NCBI GenBank assembly: GCA_029974875.1
Contig: JARKQP010000394.1
Span: 1 to 14,591, forward strand
Reading direction: 5' to 3'
DNA: 14,591 bases
From: Mobilitalea sp.
GTDB lineage: Bacteria; Bacillota_A; Clostridia; Lachnospirales; Lachnospiraceae
Shown: one piece after another, positions 1-6,055 of the stretch
How positions within the stretch are numbered: the first letter of the stretch is position 1
Layout of the letters: each line of letters opens with the position of its first letter
Program-made: the position numbers and the translations under genes
The notes under the pieces: model-generated
Told to the model about the DNA's origin: nothing
The model's input: the letters and a program-made list of their open reading frames with translations, nothing else
Database searches by the model: none

Positions 1-1522
1 TGCAGCCTGTTCCACGATTCCCAAAGCAGGCATGAATATCAAGACAAATACAGAGCGCCTTCGCAGGTACCGTAAAAATATCTTAGAGCTGCTGCTGGCA
101 AACCATTGCCGTGACTGTACGACCTGCAGCAACAATGGAAAATGTAAGCTGCAGGATTTGGCTATGAGATTTAATATCACAGGGGTTCGGTTTCCAAATA
201 CTGCGGAGCAGCCAAAGCTGGATGACTCCTCCGTATGCATTACAAGAGATGAAAACAAATGCATCCTCTGCGGTGACTGCGTAAGGATTTGTAACGAGAT
301 CCAGAACGTGGGGGCAATTGACTTTGCACACCGCGGTTCCAAGATGACCATCAGCACCGCCTTTGAGATTCCGATTGCGGAGACAAATTGTGTTGGCTGT
401 GGCCAATGTGCTGCAGTATGTCCGACGGGAGCAATCGTAGTAAAAAATCATACCCAGAAGGTATGGCAGGCGCTGGATGATGCAGGTACAAAGGTAACGG
501 TCCAGATCGCCCCGGCAGTGCGTGTCGGCCTTGGCAAGAAAATGGGCATGAAAGCGGATGAGAATGCCATGGGAAAAATCGTTGCGGCTCTACGCCGGAT
601 GGGCTTTGATGAGATTTATGATACAAGCACAGGTGCGGATTTAACTGTGCTGGAGGAAGCGAGTGAGTTCTTAAAACGCCTGCAAAACAATGAAAATATC
701 CCGCTGTTCACCTCCTGTTGTCCTGCCTGGATCCAATATTGTGAGAAGAACTATCCGGAGCTGCTGCCGAATGTATCAACCTGCCGCTCCCCGATGCAGA
801 TGCTGGCATCTGTTGTTAAGGACCAGTCCGGCAGCTCCAGCCGCCGCCATGTGCATGTGGCAGTTATGCCCTGTACCGCGAAGAAGCATGAGGCGGGAAG
901 GGATGAATTTAAGGTGGACGGCCAGCCCAATGTGGACTATGTCATCACAACGCAGGAATTAATCCAGATGATCAAGGAGTCAGGCTTATTATTTAACGAG
1001 CTTGAGCCGGAGGCAGTGGATATGCCCTTTGGAACTATGACCGGTGCGGGAGTAATCTTTGGTGTTACCGGCGGTGTAACGGAAGCTGTGCTGCGCCGGC
1101 TATCGGCGGATAAGTCAAAGGGAGCCCTGATCTCCATCTCCTATGCAGGCGTCAGAGGTATGAAGGGTGTCAAGGAAACTACGGTAATGTATGGGGACAG
1201 GGAGGTTAAGATCGCAGTAGCCAGCGGCTTAAAGAACGCGTCCCATTTAATTGACAGGATAAAAGCCGGAGCCCATTATGACTTTGTAGAGGTGATGGCA
1301 TGTCCCGGCGGCTGTGTCTGCGGCGCGGGTCAGCCATTTGCAGAGACTAAGGTGAGGGAAAACCGTGGTAAAGGCTTGTATGCGGCTGACAAGATGTGCA
1401 ATATCAAATTTGCTGAAGAGAATCCGCTGATGATGTCACTTTATAATGGTATCCTAAGGGGTAGGGTTCACGAGCTATTGCATGTGGATTACAGCGGGGC
1501 ACATGGAAAGGAGCAGGAATAG
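1..1522 (+). CDS. hydA: [FeFe] hydrogenase, catalytic subunit (5' partial)
   Basis: Catalyses reversible H2 formation/oxidation in the cytoplasm. The frame is open from base 2, and AACS before the Met codon at base 32 looks like the last cysteine region of an N-terminal plant-type [2Fe-2S] domain, so the gene starts before the window; that Met is probably internal. Numbering from it: a His-ligated [4Fe-4S] motif (H25, C29, C32, C38), two ferredoxin CxxCxxCxxxC motifs (C77-C87, C120-C130), then the H-cluster domain with TSCCPAW (C229, C230), MPCTAKK (C281) and MACPGGC (C424, C428). By spacing from C229, E209, E212 and S249 match the proton-transfer residues of Clostridium pasteurianum CpI, so it should be active. 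The third loop reads GGCVCGAGQP where GGCxxGGGQP is usual. A small C-terminal domain ends AHELLH-like (VHELLHVDY). It may be the HydA subunit of a multimeric NAD(P)-linked enzyme, but partner genes would lie upstream and are not visible. Confidence 0.96.
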   Translation, partial: AACSTIPKAGMNIKTNTERLRRYRKNILELLLANHCRDCTTCSNNGKCKLQDLAMRFNITGVRFPNTAEQPKLDDSSVCITRDENKCILCGDCVRICNEIQNVGAIDFAHRGSKMTISTAFEIPIAETNCVGCGQCAAVCPTGAIVVKNHTQKVWQALDDAGTKVTVQIAPAVRVGLGKKMGMKADENAMGKIVAALRRMGFDEIYDTSTGADLTVLEEASEFLKRLQNNENIPLFTSCCPAWIQYCEKNYPELLPNVSTCRSPMQMLASVVKDQSGSSSRRHVHVAVMPCTAKKHEAGRDEFKVDGQPNVDYVITTQELIQMIKESGLLFNELEPEAVDMPFGTMTGAGVIFGVTGGVTEAVLRRLSADKSKGALISISYAGVRGMKGVKETTVMYGDREVKIAVASGLKNASHLIDRIKAGAHYDFVEVMACPGGCVCGAGQPFAETKVRENRGKGLYAADKMCNIKFAEENPLMMSLYNGILRGRVHELLHVDYSGAHGKEQE

Positions 1523-1523
1523 T

Positions 1524-1769
1524 ATGGTTGAAGTAAGGGTTTGTATCGGCACCTCCTGCCACCTGAACGGCTCCTACAATGTGGTGCAGGGCATACAACA
1601 GCTGATGGAAGAGCATGCACTCCATGACAGGGTAGACCTGGAAGCATATTTTTGTATGAAGCAGTGCGAGTGTAAGGGTGTTTCGATATCTGTTGACGGA
1701 GAAAACTTCAGGGTTGAACCGGAGAAGGTAAATGAGTTTTTTGAAGAGAAGATTATGGGTAAGCTATAG
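1524..1769 (+). CDS. Small thioredoxin-fold [2Fe-2S] ferredoxin (NuoE C-terminal-like)
   Basis: An 81-residue protein starting VEVRVCIGTSCHLNGS, with the cysteine pattern of thioredoxin-like [2Fe-2S] ferredoxins: C7-x4-C12 and later CMKQC (C-x3-C), plus one extra cysteine (CEC). It corresponds only to the C-terminal half of NuoE/HydC-type subunits; the N-terminal helical domain is absent. The start at 1524 is chosen because AAAGGAG (1507-1513) lies 10 nt upstream; an in-frame ATG at 1482 would overlap hydA and has no such site. It begins 1 nt after the hydA stop, so the two are almost certainly co-transcribed and probably translationally coupled. An electron-transfer role to or from the hydrogenase is inference from family and position. 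Confidence 0.9.
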   Translation: MVEVRVCIGTSCHLNGSYNVVQGIQQLMEEHALHDRVDLEAYFCMKQCECKGVSISVDGENFRVEPEKVNEFFEEKIMGKL

Positions 1770-1932
1770 AAGAGAGATAGAAGAAAGAGACAGAAGGAAG
1801 AGACAGAAGGAAGAGATAGAAGGTAGAAATAGAAGGTAGAAATAGAAGAGAGTAATAGAAGAAAGAAATAAAAGAGAAACAATAAAAGAGAACAACAAAG
1901 AGAACAATAAAAGAGAGCCATAAAAGAAAGCC
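1767..1932 (+). repeat. Degenerate 13-bp polypurine tandem repeat
   Basis: About thirteen head-to-tail units of 11-13 bp, consensus roughly TAGAAGRWAGARA. Identical neighbours include 1791-1803/1804-1816 (CAGAAGGAAGAGA) and 1817-1829/1830-1842 (TAGAAGGTAGAAA). Later units drift to ATAAAAGAGAGCC (1907-1919) and ATAAAAGAAAGCC (1920-1932). The first unit contains the stop codon of the preceding ferredoxin gene. The plus strand is almost pure purine. The period is not a multiple of three and no gene is supported; the hydrophobic minus-strand frames across it are by-products of the TTC/TCT composition. Confidence 0.88.
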
Positions 1933-1942
1933 ATGCATAAAA

Positions 1943-1986
1943 GCCTCCCATTTAATTTACTATTAACAGTTTATTAAATGGGAGGC
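1943..1986 (-). terminator. Rho-independent terminator hairpin, possibly bidirectional
   Basis: Perfect 14-bp inverted repeat GCCTCCCATTTAAT (1943-1956) and ATTAAATGGGAGGC (1973-1986) with a 16-nt loop. Read on the minus strand the stem is followed by TTTTATG, and it sits 10 nt after the stop codon of the permease relic at 1997. On the plus strand the downstream tract is only TGTGTTAAATTT, so termination of the hydrogenase operon here is possible but weaker. Confidence 0.75.
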
Positions 1987-1996
1987 TGTGTTAAAT

Positions 1997-2110
1997 TTAC
2001 CACTTCACTGGGCCGGTGGTGATTCCGCTTTGAAAGCTGCTTTGGAACATGATATAGACAATGATAATAGGTATAATGGAAATCATCATGCCGGCGGCAT
2101 AATTATTAGT
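1997..2110 (-). pseudogene. C-terminal remnant of sugar ABC-transporter permease (MalG/LacG type)
   Basis: The minus strand from about 2107 to the TAA at 1997-1999 encodes NNYAAGMMISIIPIIIVY, then IMFQSSFQSGITTGPVKW. This matches the end of CUT1-family inner-membrane permeases: a last transmembrane helix after an A-AG-xIS-xxP motif, then FQ..F..GIT.G.VK and stop. Only about 35 of the usual 270-300 residues survive; going upstream the frame meets a stop at 2111-2113 and unrelated sequence leading to the AraC gene. No start codon or ribosome site fits such a short product. It is followed directly by a terminator in the right orientation. Family assignment rests on pattern memory, not on a search; the call of relic is inference. 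Confidence 0.68.
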
Positions 2111-2128
2111 TTATCCCGGAGGGGCGGA

Positions 2129-2209
2129 ATGATTTATCAGAACCCATATGAATTGACAAACGCTATAAGGCATATTATTCTGAACCTGTACACTCTTTAT
2201 AATACATGA
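2129..2209 (+). other. Possible 26-residue leader peptide or N-terminal gene remnant
   Basis: ATG at 2129 has an excellent ribosome site, GGAGGGG (2118-2124), and opens a 26-codon frame beginning IYQNPYELTNAIRHI that ends at TGA 2207-2209, 23 nt before the preferred AraC start. The peptide resembles in character the N-termini of some AraC regulators, so it may be a relic of another regulator or the product of a frameshift at the AraC 5' end. A regulatory leader peptide is the alternative. The predicted promoter at 2153-2181 would lie inside it, arguing against translation from that transcript. Uncertain. Confidence 0.35.
2153..2181 (+). promoter_or_regulatory. Candidate sigma-A promoter for the AraC regulator gene
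   Basis: TTGACA (2153-2158), a 17-nt spacer, then TATTCT (2176-2181). The -35 is consensus, the -10 is 4/6. A perfect TATAAT also occurs at 2198-2203, but without a good -35 at normal distance. Either -10 would start transcription near 2188-2210, just upstream of the AraC ribosome site at 2222-2227. Confidence 0.4.
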
Positions 2210-2232
2210 AAATTCTTTATGCGGGGAGCAAA

Positions 2233-3453
2233 ATGAATAATAAAGATAACGAAAAAATCATCAGGCTATTTGCTAACGCTATTAAAGATACCAATGGCGT
2301 TCTGCTTAGTATTTATGACGTAAGAGGACGAAGGTTTAAAAAGCTTCCGACGTGCGGCTTGAACATTGAACTTCTTTTCACAAGAGAAAAAATACAAGAT
2401 AGAATGGAAGAAGTTGTAAAGCTCGGGGAGCCTTTGCAGATTTCTAACGAGGTTAATTGCTTTTGGATTGCGGTTCCTGCAAAGTCCAGTGGCAGCGATA
2501 TTGTCTATATTTTGGGGCCGGTTCTCATTGCTGCGGTTTCCCGTGAACAAATTATAGGGCATTATTACAAAAAAAGGCTGTCTGCCATTGATGCCGGTGC
2601 CATTGCGGATGAATACGCACGCGTGCCCATAGTATCTTACCAGATGTTGATAAACCTGTATTCTTTGCTCTATCATCTGATTTATGGTACGAAGGCGGAC
2701 ATTACAGCCCTCGGGCTGCCGAAGGAATTAACCCATTTGTTTGAAATTAAGATGAGCGAGGAAGATATATATAATATGCAGCGGCGTGTCTTTAAAAACG
2801 AGATTGAGGCCGAGAAATTGTTATGCGAGGGTATTAGGAATGGCGATACGGATATGCTGGGCAAAAAGATGACAGCAATTGCAGTAGAATTTGCCAATTT
2901 GGGTCCTGACGAATTGCGAACCTGCAAGAATACGATGATTGTTGCTATAGCGCTCATTACAAGAGCTGCCGTGAGTGGCGGCTTGCCGGTGGAAATAGCC
3001 TTTCCGCTTAGCGATTATTACATCCTGCAAATTGAACAGTCAAAGGATATGGCCGCAGTAACGACAATTCAGCGCCGGGCAGTTATAGATTTTGCAAGCA
3101 GAGTAAAAAATAACCAGTTTAAGCTGAAATACAGCCAGCTGATAAACCGCTGTTGTGGGCATATTGTCGCTAATGTGCACAGACGTGTGACGGTGTCAGA
3201 GCTGGCCGGGAAGGAATATCTCCATCCAGACACACTTATGCGGCGGTTCAAACAGGAAACCGGCATGACGGTTGTGGAATACACCCGGCACATAAAGATG
3301 AAGGAAGCAAAAACCTTGTTGAAATTTTCTGATAAGCAGATTGCCGATATTGCATTTTTGCTGGGCTATTCTTCGCAAAGTCAATTTATAAGTTCATTCA
3401 AGCAGGAGCATGGTATGACGCCCAGCGCTTACCGGCAAAAAAGTACTGAATAA
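2233..3453 (+). CDS. AraC-family transcriptional regulator
   Basis: A DNA-binding regulator of 406 residues. The C-terminal 110 residues (about 298-406) hold the two helix-turn-helix units of the AraC/XylS fold: VTVSELAGKEYLHPDTLMRR and the hallmark IADIAFLLGYSSQSQF, then F..EHGMTPSAYR. The N-terminal ~290 residues are presumably the sensing/dimerisation part; I do not recognise a named domain and there is no receiver domain or clear membrane helix. Start 2233 is preferred over an in-frame ATG at 2206 because GGGGAG (2222-2227) sits 5 nt before it, and a TATAAT at 2198-2203 would put 2206 too near a transcription start. Its neighbours, a sugar permease relic behind and a GH20 glycosidase ahead on the same strand, suggest control of amino-sugar or glycan use; this is inference. 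Confidence 0.93.
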   Translation: MNNKDNEKIIRLFANAIKDTNGVLLSIYDVRGRRFKKLPTCGLNIELLFTREKIQDRMEEVVKLGEPLQISNEVNCFWIAVPAKSSGSDIVYILGPVLIAAVSREQIIGHYYKKRLSAIDAGAIADEYARVPIVSYQMLINLYSLLYHLIYGTKADITALGLPKELTHLFEIKMSEEDIYNMQRRVFKNEIEAEKLLCEGIRNGDTDMLGKKMTAIAVEFANLGPDELRTCKNTMIVAIALITRAAVSGGLPVEIAFPLSDYYILQIEQSKDMAAVTTIQRRAVIDFASRVKNNQFKLKYSQLINRCCGHIVANVHRRVTVSELAGKEYLHPDTLMRRFKQETGMTVVEYTRHIKMKEAKTLLKFSDKQIADIAFLLGYSSQSQFISSFKQEHGMTPSAYRQKSTE

Positions 3454-3721
3454 TCATAGTGGGATTTTGATTAATTTATCTGAATTTCAAATTATAGCCG
3501 TATTACCGAAAGTCATGCCGTGATTTTGATATCTGTTTAAGCTGATTTGTGTTATCCTGTTATCAAATTGGTCATAAAATTAGTACCAATAGCTTAAAGA
3601 TACACGTGAAAAGGAAGTAAGAAAAAGGAAGCAGCAAAAAGGAAGTGGGAAAATGGAAGCATATAAATGGGACGCGGTGGTAACCGGCGCCCACCACACA
3701 CAAAGAAAGGAGAACGGATTT
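3454..3721 (+). other. Intergenic region with short AAAAAGGAAG tandem repeat
   Basis: No gene is supported here. A short purine repeat of three units lies at 3609-3621, 3622-3635 and 3636-3650 (variants of AAAAAGGAAGYRRG). Its last copy gives an alternative ribosome site (AAGGAAG, 3639-3645) for an in-frame ATG at 3653. A TAAAAT at 3575-3580 could be a -10 element, but I see no convincing -35. No strong terminator hairpin follows the AraC gene. Confidence 0.55.
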
Positions 3722-5311
3722 ATGAATTTAATTCCCAAACCTAATGGTGCAGCGGAGTTTACCGATGGTAGCTATACTTTGCAAAACAAGGGCATTTCCA
3801 TCGGTACTGGCACGTTTAGTGAGAAAAGTGTCCAGGCTTTTCTTGAACGCACCGGATTACGGCAGGAAAGCAAATCAAATGGCAATGATATTCTTCTACA
3901 GCGGGAAGTAAGCTATGGCACGGAGGAATACGGGCTGTCGGTATCAAAAAACGGCATTGCAATAAAGGCCGCTGATGAAAGGGCTGTCATCAATGCGCTA
4001 ACAACATTGTATCAGCTTATAAGTAAGGGCGGTGAAATTCCTTGCTGCCAAATCCACGATAAACCACGTTATTCACACCGCGGGCTTTTAGTGGACTGTG
4101 CCAGACATTTTTTCCCTGTACCGGAAATAAAGCGGGTTATTGAGCAGATGGCATTGGTAAAAATGAATGTTTTCCACTGGCACCTCACCGATGACCAGGG
4201 CTGGAGGATCGAAAGCAAAAAGTTCCCAAAGCTTCATAAACAGCACGGAAAAGAATATTATTCGCAAAAAGAAATTCGTGATATTGTTGCTTTTGCGGCC
4301 TCCAGAGGTATTGAGGTAATTCCGGAGATTGATTTGCCGGGCCATGTCTCGGCTTTGCTTGCCGCTTATCCCCAATACAGCTGCTCCGGCAAAGAAGTAA
4401 AGGTTGCCACCTGCGGCGGTATCTACCCGGTAATCCTCTGCGCCGGCAATAATCTTACTTACAAACTGCTCGAAGAGCTTTTGGATGAGATTTGTCCGCT
4501 CTTTACCTCCAACAAATTTCATATCGGAGGTGACGAAGCGCCAAAAAAGGAATGGAAAAAGTGCAGCTGCTGCCAGCAAAAAATTAAAAAAGAAGGTCTT
4601 TATAACGAGACCGAGCTACAAGGTTATTTCAGCAACCGATTGGTAGAGATGCTTGCAAAGCGGGGAAAGGAAGCCGTTTGCTGGAATGAATCGCTGGAGG
4701 CAGCAAACCTTAACACAAATGTGACCGTCCAATACTGGACGGTGGGCGGCGCAGAGCACATGAAGCAGTTTATCGGCAATGGGGGAAAATTCATCTATTC
4801 TGATATGTTCAACTATTATTTAGATTATCCACATGCTATGACATCACTGCTTCGTCTTTATGAGGGTACCCTGGATATTGGCGGCACCGATTATGCGGAT
4901 TGTCCATCATTGTCTGGCGTAGAGGTCTGTGTGTGGTCCGAGCATCTGCCGGATGCCGGTGCACTTCAGAAAAGGCTTTTCCCAAGGCTATACGCTGCCG
5001 CCGAGCTGATGTGGAGTGAAAAGCGTGATTACGATAGTTTTGTGCAGAGACTGCGCGGATTTCTGGAAGCTTACCATCCCTCAGATATGGAATTTGTTCC
5101 TGAAAGCGGTTGGAATCCCCAAGGTGATGAGCGGCGTAAAGAAGCTTTCGGGTATATAGCATCCCTTAATGCAGCAATTCCGCCTGAAATAATGGCTGAA
5201 ACAGTGGAAGCCTCAGCTCCTACTGAGGAGTTCAGGAAACGGTTTGTGCAAAAATTCTTCGATCCATCCGATTTATCCTTGCTGGCTCAAATGATGCCTG
5301 CAAACGATTAA
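3722..5311 (+). CDS. Beta-N-acetylhexosaminidase, GH20 family
   Basis: Removes terminal beta-linked GlcNAc/GalNAc from oligosaccharides by substrate-assisted catalysis. The 529-residue protein has an N-terminal alpha/beta domain (about 1-110, GH20b-like), then a (beta/alpha)8 barrel starting at YSHRGLLVDCARHFFPV. It carries NVFHWHLTDDQGWRIE, IPEIDLPGH and the catalytic pair in HIGGDEAPK (D271-E272), followed by a C-x-CC cluster and a late VWSEHL/AAELMWSE segment typical of the barrel end. There is no signal peptide, so it probably acts in the cytoplasm on imported oligosaccharides. Start 3722 is preferred (AAAGGAG at 3706-3712, 9-nt spacer, family-typical MNLIPKP beginning); an in-frame ATG at 3653 with AAGGAAG would add 23 residues unlike the family. 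It follows the AraC gene on the same strand and may be its target. Confidence 0.95.
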   Translation: MNLIPKPNGAAEFTDGSYTLQNKGISIGTGTFSEKSVQAFLERTGLRQESKSNGNDILLQREVSYGTEEYGLSVSKNGIAIKAADERAVINALTTLYQLISKGGEIPCCQIHDKPRYSHRGLLVDCARHFFPVPEIKRVIEQMALVKMNVFHWHLTDDQGWRIESKKFPKLHKQHGKEYYSQKEIRDIVAFAASRGIEVIPEIDLPGHVSALLAAYPQYSCSGKEVKVATCGGIYPVILCAGNNLTYKLLEELLDEICPLFTSNKFHIGGDEAPKKEWKKCSCCQQKIKKEGLYNETELQGYFSNRLVEMLAKRGKEAVCWNESLEAANLNTNVTVQYWTVGGAEHMKQFIGNGGKFIYSDMFNYYLDYPHAMTSLLRLYEGTLDIGGTDYADCPSLSGVEVCVWSEHLPDAGALQKRLFPRLYAAAELMWSEKRDYDSFVQRLRGFLEAYHPSDMEFVPESGWNPQGDERRKEAFGYIASLNAAIPPEIMAETVEASAPTEEFRKRFVQKFFDPSDLSLLAQMMPAND

Positions 5312-5338
5312 TCACAAAATATCAAAGAGGAAGCAGAT

Positions 5339-5376
5339 GGGAGGCTCATATGTCACTATTGACATATGAGCCTCCC
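5339..5376 (+). promoter_or_regulatory. PadR-type operator O1 within a 16-bp inverted repeat
   Basis: Perfect inverted repeat GGGAGGCTCATATGTC (5339-5354), 6-nt spacer, GACATATGAGCCTCCC (5361-5376). Its core ATGT-N8-ACAT matches the operator pattern known for PadR-family repressors. The inner right arm contains the -35 box. The outer GGGAGGC/GCCTCCC arms go beyond the operator core and could form an RNA hairpin at the end of the GH20 transcript, although no U-run follows. Confidence 0.8.
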
Positions 5377-5388
5377 GTGTAATATAAT
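5359..5388 (+). promoter_or_regulatory. Consensus sigma-A promoter of the PadR-exporter operon
   Basis: TTGACA (5359-5364) and TATAAT (5383-5388), both perfect, separated by 18 nt. Transcription should start near 5395, about 60 nt before the padR start codon. The -35 lies in operator O1 and the -10 in operator O2, so repressor binding would block RNA polymerase directly. Confidence 0.85.
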
Positions 5389-5417
5389 TCATATGTCAGA
5401 AACGACATATGAATTAT
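5384..5417 (+). promoter_or_regulatory. PadR-type operator O2
   Basis: Perfect 14-bp inverted repeat ATAATTCATATGTC (5384-5397), 6-nt spacer, GACATATGAATTAT (5404-5417). It shares TTCATATGTC/TCATATGTC-N6-GACATATGA with O1, again giving ATGT-N8-ACAT. Centre-to-centre distance to O1 is 43 bp, about four helical turns. It covers the -10 box and the predicted transcription start. Confidence 0.8.
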
Positions 5418-5455
5418 TGCGTAAAAAACGATGAATGAAAATGGAGATGCAGGAA

Positions 5456-6052
5456 ATGAACAAATTATCCTACGGACTTTTAAGCTTATTGTCAACAGAG
5501 CCGATGACCGGCTATGACCTGACTATCAAAATTAATAAATTCTGGCGGTCTACCCACAGTGCCATATACCCTTTACTATCAGAGCTTGAGGCAGAGGGCT
5601 GTATTGAATTAACCCTGGTTGAGCAGATGGGAAAGCCGGATAAAAAGATTTACAACCTGACAGACAAGGGCAGGGAGCTGCTGCGTGCATGGTTTATCTC
5701 CGAGACCTCCGAGGAGGTAGTCAGGGATGAGATGACTTTAAAACTGTACTGTATCAAGTGCATGGATGAAGAAGCGGCAGGAAAACTCCTGGAAGCGTGT
5801 GAAGAGCGGTGCCACAAGAAAATAGAGATGCACCGCAAGAATTTGACCAGAATCAGAACAGTGTTCCAGGAAAATCCGGAGCATGCGCCGGTTTCGATCT
5901 TTGGCTCATATATCCTGATCCAAAGGGGATTGCAGAGGGCGGAGATGGATCTGCAATGGTGTGCTTGGGTGAGAAAAATATATGCGGAAGAGGAATTTAG
6001 CTTTTTAGAAGAGAGCTTCCTGCAACAAATCATGGAAGGGGAGGACAGGTAG
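5456..6052 (+). CDS. PadR-family transcriptional repressor
   Basis: A 198-residue regulator. The N-terminal winged helix-turn-helix (about 1-80) has the family beginning LSYGLLSLLS...MTGYDLTIKI, a recognition helix region STHSAIYPLLSELEAEGCIE and a wing ending in KKIYNLTDKGRELL. The C-terminal half (about 85-190) is charged and helical with a W-rich stretch near the end, as in the longer PadR members whose C-terminal domain dimerises. Start 5456 is favoured by GGAG at 5443-5446; in-frame ATGs at 5435 and 5441 lack ribosome sites. Two ATGT-N8-ACAT operators on its own promoter indicate autoregulation. The exporter gene begins 3 nt after its stop, so it most likely represses that pump and is released by a toxic ligand; the ligand is unknown. 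Confidence 0.94.
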   Translation: MNKLSYGLLSLLSTEPMTGYDLTIKINKFWRSTHSAIYPLLSELEAEGCIELTLVEQMGKPDKKIYNLTDKGRELLRAWFISETSEEVVRDEMTLKLYCIKCMDEEAAGKLLEACEERCHKKIEMHRKNLTRIRTVFQENPEHAPVSIFGSYILIQRGLQRAEMDLQWCAWVRKIYAEEEFSFLEESFLQQIMEGEDR

Positions 6053-6055
6053 AGG

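Noticed and set aside
1574..1951. Minus-strand 125-codon and overlapping 61-codon hydrophobic frames rich in Leu, Phe and Ser
   Set aside because: They are the complement of the polypurine tandem repeat and the ferredoxin gene; composition alone explains the hydrophobicity, and there is no ribosome site.
1988..2209. Plus-strand 73-codon frame over the permease relic
   Set aside because: The minus strand in the same bases gives a recognisable permease end; the plus-strand product is low-complexity and lacks a ribosome site. Only its last 26 codons, from 2129, deserve mention.
4088..4579. Minus-strand 163-codon frame inside the GH20 gene
   Set aside because: The plus strand has all GH20 catalytic motifs across it; the minus product resembles nothing and has no context.
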